A stretch of 11,449 nucleotides of DNA from Treponema sp. (GTDB lineage Bacteria; Spirochaetota; Spirochaetia; Treponematales; Treponemataceae), in assembly GCA_004554075.1 (NCBI GenBank), contig SFOB01000081.1, positions 1 through 11,449 on the forward strand, in the 5' to 3' direction. The notes beneath the pieces were generated by a model. It was not told where the DNA came from and made no database searches. It was given only the letters and a program-made list of their open reading frames with translations. Positions 1-5,113 of the stretch are shown here, one piece after another. Position 1 is the stretch's first letter. Every line of letters begins with the position of its first letter. The translations under genes were made by a program, and so were the position numbers.

Positions 1-180
1 CCCCAAAAAAATCAATGCAAACGATTGCACCCCCACCCCTTCCCCCCACCCTCACACCACCTCACACAGATTCAACCGATTCAACAAAAAAATCTCAAAA
101 AACAATCGCTTTTCAAAAAAATTATCACTACCTTTGAGGGTAACTAACACACACAATAAACCAACTAACAACAACAAGTT
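1..180 (+). other. G-poor noncoding leader upstream of the fusion gene
   Basis: No gene is recognisable here. The plus strand is strikingly poor in G (11 of 180 bases) and rich in A and C, with a C-rich stretch around 30-60 and CA-rich runs just before the ATG at 181. Small elements visible are a 5-bp inverted repeat TGCAA/TTGCA with loop ACGA (16-29) and a tandem direct repeat GATTCAAC (69-76 and 78-85). No sigma-70 promoter of reasonable quality and no Shine-Dalgarno sequence precede the ATG; the bases before it are CAACAACAACAAGTT. The A/C-rich composition predicts an unstructured 5' leader. Whether it belongs natively to the Cas12a-like start or to the synthetase cannot be told from the window. 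Confidence 0.5.
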
Positions 181-366
181 ATGAAACACCTCTCTGACTT
201 TACAAACAAGTATCAGATTTCCAAAACTTTAAGGTTTAAACTTATTCCAATTGGCAAAACTGAAGAATTCATTAAGCGCGGTCAATTCATTGAAAATGAT
301 GAACGCCGAGAAAATGAATACAAAAAAATCAAAGGTTTTATTGATGAATACCATAAATTGTTCATC
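181..366 (+). pseudogene. Cas12a (Cpf1) N-terminal fragment inside the fusion
   Basis: Residues 1-62 follow the opening of Cas12a effectors as I remember them. The order is NKYQISKTLRFKLIP, then GKT, then an ERR-type basic cluster, then YKKIKGFIDEYHKLFI, which parallels FnCas12a NKYSLSKTLRFELIP, GKT, and YKK-K-IID-YH-FI. In Cas12a this segment is the first part of the wedge domain and the start of REC1. Everything else of the ~1,300-residue nuclease (REC lobe, PAM-interacting and RuvC/Nuc domains) is absent. Base composition supports foreign origin relative to the rest of the frame: 57 of 186 bases are G or C (about 31%), whereas single 60-base lines checked in the synthetase part range from about 43% to 57%. 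The frame passes without interruption into SerRS, and the residues FI-EI at the join fit both families. Confidence 0.8.
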
Positions 367-1410
367 GCCGAAATCACTTCTGTAGAAGCAGAAACAAAAG
401 AAACTGAAGCAGCCCTCGAAGAAGCTGCACGCCAGATTCCTAACATGGTTCACCCTGATGCACCGGTTGGAAAACTCGATACAGAAAACCTTGAAGTAAA
501 GAAGGTTGGAACTCCACGCAAGTTCGATTTTGAACCAAAAGATCATGTTCAGCTTGGTGAATCACTCGACATCATCGACTTTGACCGTGGTACAAAAGTA
601 TCTGGTCCTAAGTTCTATTATCTTAAGAACGAAGCAGTATTCCTTGAGCAGGCTCTTATCATGTATGCCCTCAACACTCTCCGCAAGCACAACTTCCAGA
701 TGTTCATTACACCTGATGTTGCTAAGGAAGAAGTTCTTAAGGGAATCGGATTCAATCCACGCGGAAACGAATCTAACGTTTACTCAATCGAAGAAGAAGG
801 AACCTGTCTCGTTGCTACAGCAGAAATCACACTTGGTGGATATCACCAGGATGAAATCCTCGACAAGGCAAGCCTTCCTCGTTTCTACGGCGGACTTTCA
901 CACTGTTTCCGCCGCGAAGCAGGTGCTGCAGGTCAGTTCTCAAAGGGACTTTACCGCGTTCACCAGTTCGACAAGGTAGAAATGTTTGCTTACTCTACTC
1001 CAGAACAGTCAGACGAGATTCACGAAAAGCTTCGCCAGATTGAAGAGGAAATCTTTACAGGACTCGGTCTTCCATTCCACGTTGTAGATACATGTACAGG
1101 AGACCTTGGTGCTCCAGCTTACCGCAAGTGGGACCTGGAAGCATGGATGCCTGGCCGCAACGGTGGTGAATACGGTGAAGTTACTTCAACTTCTAACTGT
1201 ACAGACTATCAGGCTCGCCGCCTCAACATCAAATACAAGGACGACGACGGAAAGAACAAGTACGTTCACACATTGAACGGAACTGCAATTGCTGTAGGCC
1301 GTGCAATGCTTGCTATTCTCGAGAACTATCAGAATGCAGACGGCTCGGTTACAATTCCTGAAGTACTTGTTCCTTACTGTGGATTCGATAAAATTTTACC
1401 TAAGAAATAG
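181..1410 (+). CDS. serS: Cas12a N-terminus fused to seryl-tRNA synthetase
   Basis: From about residue 64 this 409-residue protein is a class II seryl-tRNA synthetase, the cytoplasmic enzyme that charges tRNA-Ser using ATP. Visible landmarks are the linker IPNMVHPDAPVG (86-97), FEPKDHVQLGESLDIIDF (117-134), TAEI (213-216), motif 2 CFRREAGAAG to HQFDKVE (242-267), and motif 3 with NGTAIAVGRAMLAILENYQ (366-384). The C-terminus GSVTIPEVLVPYCGF is also typical. A normal SerRS is slightly longer and begins with a two-helix coiled-coil arm of roughly 100 residues that grips the long variable arm of tRNA-Ser. Here only the end of the second helix remains. The first 62-65 residues instead match the start of Cas12a. 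No alternative in-frame ATG occurs before Met89, and there is no Shine-Dalgarno site. It lies 9 nt before the AI-2E gene. Catalytic assignment is secure; native gene versus misassembly is unresolved. Confidence 0.9.
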   Translation: MKHLSDFTNKYQISKTLRFKLIPIGKTEEFIKRGQFIENDERRENEYKKIKGFIDEYHKLFIAEITSVEAETKETEAALEEAARQIPNMVHPDAPVGKLDTENLEVKKVGTPRKFDFEPKDHVQLGESLDIIDFDRGTKVSGPKFYYLKNEAVFLEQALIMYALNTLRKHNFQMFITPDVAKEEVLKGIGFNPRGNESNVYSIEEEGTCLVATAEITLGGYHQDEILDKASLPRFYGGLSHCFRREAGAAGQFSKGLYRVHQFDKVEMFAYSTPEQSDEIHEKLRQIEEEIFTGLGLPFHVVDTCTGDLGAPAYRKWDLEAWMPGRNGGEYGEVTSTSNCTDYQARRLNIKYKDDDGKNKYVHTLNGTAIAVGRAMLAILENYQNADGSVTIPEVLVPYCGFDKILPKK

Positions 1411-1419
1411 GAGCCATTT

Positions 1420-2586
1420 ATGGACAACACAGAAAACCTGAATAATCAGAATAACACTACAAACAGGATTTTTTATCTCATATTATTTCTGGCTGTAGTT
1501 CTGGCAGGTTTTCTGTGCAAAACAATGTCGACAGTAATTATTCCTGTTGTACTGTCTTTTATGCTCTCCTTTGTTTTTCTTCCAATCATAAAAAAACTGA
1601 ATGTAAAAACAGGTATTCCCTGGGTTATTTCTTCCCTTATAATCGTAATCTTATTTTTTGTAGCAATTCTCGGTCTTACTTCAATCCTCGTTACTTCACT
1701 TACAGGTATTATTTCTGAATATCCAAAATATGAAAACCGATTCATGTCCATTTATCAGTTGATTGCACAAAATCTTGATATAGAAATTGATAACTCAAAA
1801 AGTCTTTTTCAGAACTTGTGGACATCCCTTAAAGTACGTGAATATACACAGAAACTTGCCGTAATGCTTTCTTCGGGAGTTATATCCTTCAGTAAAACAA
1901 TATTCCTCATTTCTATTATGACTGCTTTTATCCTGATAGAAATGAGGCTTACAAAAAGAAAGATGCATTATGCATTCAAAGATAATAAAGCAAAGATTTC
2001 AAGAATCTCACATCAGATTATTAATCAGACAGTAAGATATATTTCAATCAAGTTTTTCATTTCTCTTTCTACAGGTATTTTGTGTGGACTCGCTTCTTTA
2101 ATTATTGGTCTTGATTTCCCTATTGTCTGGGGCTTTCTTGCCTTTATCATGAACTTTATTCCGATTTTCGGTTCTATAATTTCTGTTGGCTTTACAACAC
2201 TTTTCTCTTTGCTTCAGTTCTATCCAAACTGGGGTAAAACAGTATTTGTTCTTGTTTTCATGACAAGTGTAAATATGATTTTAGGAAATATTCTTGAACC
2301 TAGAATTGAAGGAAAAAACCTTGGTATTTCACCGGTGATGATTCTTATAAGCCTTTCTTTATGGGGATATATCTGGGGCTTTACAGGAATGCTTCTTGCT
2401 GTTCCTCTTATGGTAATTATAAAGATTGTCTGCGAAAACATTGATTATCTTAAGGGACTGGCAATAATTATCGGTAATGATCCGAGACAACAGTTTCAGG
2501 CACAGGCTCAATCACAGGATAAACTGGAAAATGAAACTTTGGATTCAGCCCAGACAGAAACTCAGCCTGATTCAGAGACTAATTAA
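1420..2586 (+). CDS. AI-2E family (TqsA/PerM-like) membrane transporter
   Basis: A 388-residue polytopic inner-membrane protein of the AI-2E family. Some members export autoinducer-2 or act as ion-coupled transporters; the substrate here cannot be read from sequence. Hydrophobic segments lie at about 17-57, 65-95, 155-175, 208-258, 272-292 and 303-340. The family signature is clear in GLDFPIVWGFLAF-NFIPIFGS (230-252) and GNILEPRIEGKNLGISPV (289-306), followed by WG--WGFTGMLLAVPL. A hydrophilic region at 100-145 is the expected extracytoplasmic stretch. The C-terminal ~35 residues are a Gln/Glu/Thr-rich polar tail. The start is supported by GGAG 7 nt ahead of the ATG. The 9-nt gap after the synthetase suggests co-transcription. 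It converges with the minus-strand gene downstream, and the two frames overlap by 8 nt. Confidence 0.88.
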   Translation: MDNTENLNNQNNTTNRIFYLILFLAVVLAGFLCKTMSTVIIPVVLSFMLSFVFLPIIKKLNVKTGIPWVISSLIIVILFFVAILGLTSILVTSLTGIISEYPKYENRFMSIYQLIAQNLDIEIDNSKSLFQNLWTSLKVREYTQKLAVMLSSGVISFSKTIFLISIMTAFILIEMRLTKRKMHYAFKDNKAKISRISHQIINQTVRYISIKFFISLSTGILCGLASLIIGLDFPIVWGFLAFIMNFIPIFGSIISVGFTTLFSLLQFYPNWGKTVFVLVFMTSVNMILGNILEPRIEGKNLGISPVMILISLSLWGYIWGFTGMLLAVPLMVIIKIVCENIDYLKGLAIIIGNDPRQQFQAQAQSQDKLENETLDSAQTETQPDSETN

Positions 2587-3526
2587 ACAAAGTACTGGTA
2601 GCTTTTTCATACAGGAATCTTAAATCTTCTTCCTGCAGTGTTGTATATCTGAAATCAACACATGAATATAAACCATCTGCACTTCTGTATATTTTATTAA
2701 CCAGACTTGTTACAAATATATCACGAGTCAAGATTGGTCCGCGTTTAATTGAAAAAGAAAGTTTTATTCCATATTCTTCCTTTTCAAAGAAAGTACAGTT
2801 CTGAGTTTCCATTCCTACAACAAGTCTTTCATGATCTATAAAGAGAATTGAAAATGGTTTTACTCTGTTTTCCATTGCTTCAAGACCTGCCGGATGAGGT
2901 TCTGCAAGGTATTTACACACAGGAATAAGCTGAATACCATTTCCTGCATTTTTTTCCTGTTTTGCCTCTTCTACAAATTTTTCAAGAAGAGCTTTTGCTT
3001 TCTGCTGATATTCAAGAGCAATAATTTTCCAAACAGGTCGAACAAATAATTCAATTCCTTCAACAGGAATACATTTTAGATTTAAATCACGGCGAGACTT
3101 ACAGTCAAAATAGATTACAGAAGAAAAATCATAATCCGAGTCTTCTTCTATATCTGCTATGCGTTCAATTTCGTCTGGTATTTCTAGAGAAAGTCCTTTT
3201 TTAGTTGCGGTTACCGGGGAAATAAAATATAAACCTACACGATTAAAATAAAACTCAACCTTGACCTTTTTGTTAGCAAAACTCTTTATGGATTGTGCTG
3301 GATTTTCAAGAAGAATCTGACCATCCTTCTTTACCTTCATGTTTTCACTTTTTATTGCAACAGGGAAAATTTGAGATGTAAGGGAACGGATTTCTCCTTC
3401 TGTATCTTCTTTATTTTCAGAAATTGGTTCTTCTACAGGAGTAAGTGTAACAGGTACATTTCCATCAATCAAATACTGTAAAACAAGTTCTCTTTCGATT
3501 CCTGTAAGTTTATCGTGTTCAATCAT
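2579..3526 (-). CDS. PilZ-like spirochaetal protein of uncertain function
   Basis: A soluble, acidic protein of 315 residues without signal peptide or membrane segment. I do not recognise it securely. The arrangement is an N-terminal extension, a first beta-rich half (VKVEFYFNRVGLYFISPV), then a helical linker (YQQKAKALLEKFVEEAKQE), then a second beta-rich half ending in VDFRYTTLQEEDLRFLYEKA. This recalls spirochaetal proteins with an N-terminal PilZN-type domain followed by a PilZ domain. However, I see no convincing RxxxR plus D/NxSxxG cyclic-di-GMP motif, so nucleotide binding should not be assumed. The start chosen is the ATG at 3526, which overlaps the TGA of the upstream lipoprotein gene as ATGA and has AGGTGGG about 7 nt before it. 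A GTG four codons further upstream (3538) is open but less well placed. The coupling implies a joint function with the lipoprotein. Confidence 0.6.
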   Translation of the reverse strand: MIEHDKLTGIERELVLQYLIDGNVPVTLTPVEEPISENKEDTEGEIRSLTSQIFPVAIKSENMKVKKDGQILLENPAQSIKSFANKKVKVEFYFNRVGLYFISPVTATKKGLSLEIPDEIERIADIEEDSDYDFSSVIYFDCKSRRDLNLKCIPVEGIELFVRPVWKIIALEYQQKAKALLEKFVEEAKQEKNAGNGIQLIPVCKYLAEPHPAGLEAMENRVKPFSILFIDHERLVVGMETQNCTFFEKEEYGIKLSFSIKRGPILTRDIFVTSLVNKIYRSADGLYSCVDFRYTTLQEEDLRFLYEKATSTLFN

Positions 3527-4188
3527 ACTTTTTCCCACCTGTTTATAATAATCTGATAAATCTCGTTGTTTCCTGAAGCACTAAGAAAAACGGTCATATC
3601 TATTATACCATAGTCTGCGTAAAAACGCACAGGAATCTGTATTATATCAGCTCCGTAAAAAGGTTCACCAAAAAGCCATTTTGAAAATAACTTTTTACCT
3701 TCCGGAAGCTTAGTATTGAAATGTTTTTCCCAGCCTCTTCCAAGATCATCCATAAGGAAAACATAATTGAAAATATATTTTTTATTAAAAAAAGCATCAG
3801 CATTATTTACGGAAGAAAGCGTTGTACAAAAAGAATTAAGTTTCTCCTTTGTGGATATCTTCAAATTGCTTGTGTCAAGGCTTCCAAAATCAGAATATGA
3901 AGGATACACAGGTACAGGACTTACCTTGAAAAGCTTATATATTTCCTTGTTATAAGGTACTTCAGAACCGATTTCAATTGAACCCCGGTTTATTCTTTGA
4001 GTAAGCCTTTCCCCTTCAATTTCGTTTGTCCAGGTTACTTCCGTTTCTTTTTCCTTTACATTCTGCTTTATGGTATTATTTTCTGTATAAACAAGTTTAG
4101 ATTCAGAGTTATTTTTGCAGGAGATAAACGCAAAGAGAAAAATTAAAAATGTGAGAAGGACTGTTTTAGTTGATAAAGTATTTTTCAC
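3523..4188 (-). CDS. Putative spirochaetal lipoprotein
   Basis: A 221-residue exported lipoprotein of unknown function. The N-terminus has a charged start (VKNTLSTK), a hydrophobic core (TVLLTFLIFLFAFIS) and then Cys-Lys-Asn. This fits a loose spirochaetal lipobox with the acylated Cys at residue 24 from the GTG start. After a polar, disordered-looking linker (about 25-60) the protein has mixed alpha/beta character, with a tail IIQIPVRFYADYGIIDMTV and FLSASGNNEIYQIIINRW. I recognise no catalytic motif. Start choice: an ATG at 4200 is open but has no ribosome-binding site, while the GTG at 4188 has GGAG six bases upstream and yields a compact signal peptide. The upstream region contains TATAAT on the minus strand (4219-4224) but no good -35 box. 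Its stop codon overlaps the next gene as ATGA, so the two are translated together. Confidence 0.65.
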   Translation of the reverse strand: MKNTLSTKTVLLTFLIFLFAFISCKNNSESKLVYTENNTIKQNVKEKETEVTWTNEIEGERLTQRINRGSIEIGSEVPYNKEIYKLFKVSPVPVYPSYSDFGSLDTSNLKISTKEKLNSFCTTLSSVNNADAFFNKKYIFNYVFLMDDLGRGWEKHFNTKLPEGKKLFSKWLFGEPFYGADIIQIPVRFYADYGIIDMTVFLSASGNNEIYQIIINRWEKV

Positions 4189-4300
4189 CCCTGACTCCAT
4201 AAAACAAATTATGCGCTAATTATAATAACATACTTTATAATCATCGTCATTAACAGATTGTATCAATTTTCGAAATTCATTATTTTTTTGTCTGATTCTA

Positions 4301-4329
4301 TTGACACAAGTCCGTATAAATGGTATAAA
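4301..4329 (+). promoter_or_regulatory. Sigma-70 promoter of tRNA-Val
   Basis: TTGACA (4301-4306) is separated by exactly 17 bp from TATAAA (4324-4329). The -35 box is perfect and the -10 box differs from TATAAT at one base. Initiation would fall near 4336, about 10 nt before the mature 5' end of the tRNA, leaving a short 5' leader for RNase P. This explains transcription of the single tRNA gene, which is not part of a neighbouring operon. Confidence 0.85.
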
Positions 4330-4345
4330 TTAAACATCAACTAAC

Positions 4346-4419
4346 GGGCAGTTAGCTCAGCTGGTACGAGCGTCTGGTTTACACCCAGAATGTCGGGAGT
4401 TCGATCCTCTCACTGCCCA
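4346..4419 (+). tRNA. trnV: tRNA-Val, anticodon UAC
   Basis: A complete 74-nt cloverleaf can be folded by eye. The acceptor stem is GGGCAGT (4346-4352) with ACTGCCC (4412-4418). The D arm is GCTC/GAGC with a GG-containing loop. The anticodon stem is TCTGG/CCAGA with loop TTTACAC, giving anticodon TAC, which reads the valine codon GUA. The variable region is 5 nt, and the T stem GGGAG/CTCTC carries one G-U pair and loop TTCGATC. The discriminator is A4419 and the CCA end is not encoded. The gene has its own promoter and is followed 6 nt later by an intrinsic terminator. Confidence 0.95.
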
Positions 4420-4425
4420 CTATTT

Positions 4426-4454
4426 AGACTTGGTTTTAGACCAAGTCTTTTTTT
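4426..4454 (+). terminator. Intrinsic terminator of tRNA-Val
   Basis: A perfect 9-bp stem AGACTTGGT/ACCAAGTCT (4426-4434 and 4440-4448) with a 5-nt loop TTTAG is followed by a run of T (4448-4454). It begins six bases after the tRNA 3' end. Confidence 0.9.
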
Positions 4455-4491
4455 ATTTAACCAGCCTTTTGTTTAGTCCCGGATCTCATAT

Positions 4492-4613
4492 CTCCCGACA
4501 TTCTGTCAGAAGTCGGGGCGGTGCTCGCTAGTCTCGCACCGAGCCATTTCGGTGGTAAATCCTAAAAAATTGCGCTGTCGCACAATTTTTTTTAACGGAT
4601 TTGCTATTTTAGG
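4492..4613. repeat. Nested palindromic intergenic element
   Basis: Four structures are packed into about 120 bp with no coding potential. (1) CCCGAC-A-TTCTG pairs with CAGAA-GTCGGG (4494-4517). (2) CGGTGC pairs with GCACCG (4519-4524/4536-4541). (3) The overlapping CACCGA pairs with TCGGTG (4537-4542/4549-4554), so hairpins 2 and 3 exclude each other. (4) AAATCC plus AAAAAATTG pairs with CAATTTTTT plus GGATTT (4557-4602), with CCTAAAA/TTTTAGG as a competing outer pairing (4561-4567/4607-4613). The 14 bases at 4492-4505 are an exact inverted copy of tRNA-Val bases 4386-4399 (anticodon stem to T stem). This resembles a miniature palindromic repeat inserted next to a tRNA; no transposase or terminal target duplication is visible. 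Confidence 0.55.
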
Positions 4614-4615
4614 CA

Positions 4616-4671
4616 AGTTCGATCCTCTCACTGCCCATATCTGGACTTCTCTGTTTAGGGAAGTCTTTTTT
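4616..4671 (+). pseudogene. Second copy of tRNA-Val 3' end with its terminator
   Basis: Positions 4616-4637 repeat, without mismatch, the last 22 nt of tRNA-Val (4398-4419: T arm, 3' acceptor strand and discriminator), shifted by 218 nt. What follows is a diverged version of the sequence after the real tRNA: a GACTTC/GAAGTC stem (4644-4649 and 4660-4665) and a T-run in place of the 9-bp stem, then the same ATTTAACCA. Because similarity continues past the tRNA into the terminator, the simplest reading is the remnant of a second tandem tRNA-Val gene whose 5' part was lost or replaced by the palindromic element. An integration-site repeat is the alternative. The 5' half of a tRNA is absent, so this copy cannot make a functional tRNA. 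Confidence 0.65.
4644..4671 (+). terminator. Second intrinsic terminator after the tRNA remnant
   Basis: A 6-bp stem GACTTC (4644-4649) / GAAGTC (4660-4665) with a 10-nt loop precedes TTTTTT. It would stop any readthrough from the tRNA-Val promoter before the convergent rbfA end. Confidence 0.65.
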
Positions 4672-4690
4672 ATTTAACCACGCAACCTAT

Positions 4691-4723
4691 AAAAAAACGG
4701 TGATTGCTGTTCAATCACCGTTT
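4691..4723 (-). terminator. Intrinsic terminator of the rimP-nusA-infB-rbfA operon
   Basis: A perfect 12-bp stem AAACGGTGATTG/CAATCACCGTTT (4695-4706 and 4712-4723) with loop CTGTT starts 7 nt beyond the rbfA stop. On the minus strand it is followed by a T-run (A4691-A4697 on the plus strand). The plus-strand side has only a short T-run, so it works mainly for the minus-strand operon. Confidence 0.9.
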
Positions 4724-4729
4724 CATTAT

Positions 4730-5113
4730 TTATTCTTCTGTTTTTTCTTGCTCGATCTGCTTTTCTTCTCGCTCAAGCTCATTCAGCTTTTGAACCATGT
4801 CGAAGCCGGCTTTCATGCCTGCATCTACCTGAAACTGAAGCTTTGGAAACTGACGGATTCTCAGCTTCTTTGCAATTTCACGCTGAATAAAACCGGCAGC
4901 TGCCTGAAGGCCGTCTACTCCCTTCTTAACCTGGCCATCTGGCAGGAAAGAAGAAACATAAACCTTTGCATAACTCAGGTCGCTGGTTACTTCCACGCGG
5001 TTTACACTAAGGAAGGTATTTACGCGGGGGTCTTTTACTTCCCCGCGCAAAATCAACTGGGAAATTTCGTCGCGGAGCTGGTCATTCAGTCTCTGAATAC
5101 GATACTGTCCCAT
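4730..5113 (-). CDS. rbfA: Ribosome-binding factor A
   Basis: RbfA is a small single-KH-fold protein that binds the 30S subunit near 16S rRNA helix 1 and helps late 30S maturation and cold adaptation. The 127-residue length is normal. Family landmarks are RIQRLNDQLRDEISQLI (5-21), KDPRV (27-31), VEVTSDLSYAKVYVS (40-54) and the helix-strand unit IQREIAKKLRIRQFPKLQFQ, followed by a charged Glu/Lys tail. The ATG (5113-5111) shares its A with the infB stop, giving TAATG, and AAGGAG (5121-5126) sits 7 nt upstream inside infB, so translation is coupled. It is the last gene of the operon and is followed by a strong terminator. Confidence 0.95.
   Translation of the reverse strand: MGQYRIQRLNDQLRDEISQLILRGEVKDPRVNTFLSVNRVEVTSDLSYAKVYVSSFLPDGQVKKGVDGLQAAAGFIQREIAKKLRIRQFPKLQFQVDAGMKAGFDMVQKLNELEREEKQIEQEKTEE

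Noticed and set aside
506..979. A 157-residue plus-strand open frame inside the synthetase gene
   Set aside because: It lies in another frame of a clearly coding synthetase region, has no recognisable domain, and reads like an out-of-frame translation.
1..1410. A working type V-A CRISPR-Cas locus
   Set aside because: Only about 62 residues of Cas12a are present. There is no RuvC domain, no cas1, cas2 or cas4, no spacer array, and no Cas12a-type direct repeat (TTTCTACT...GTAGAT) on either strand.
4219..4247. Promoter of the lipoprotein gene (TATAAT on the minus strand at 4219-4224)
   Set aside because: The bases 17 bp upstream read ACGATG, which is not a -35 element, and AT-rich intergenic DNA yields TATAAT by chance, so it is not listed as a feature.
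4346..4637. attL/attR of an integrated genomic island
   Set aside because: The two 22-nt repeats enclose only about 200 nt without an integrase or any gene, and the similarity extends past the tRNA into the terminator, which fits a decayed tandem tRNA better. It is kept only as an alternative explanation.
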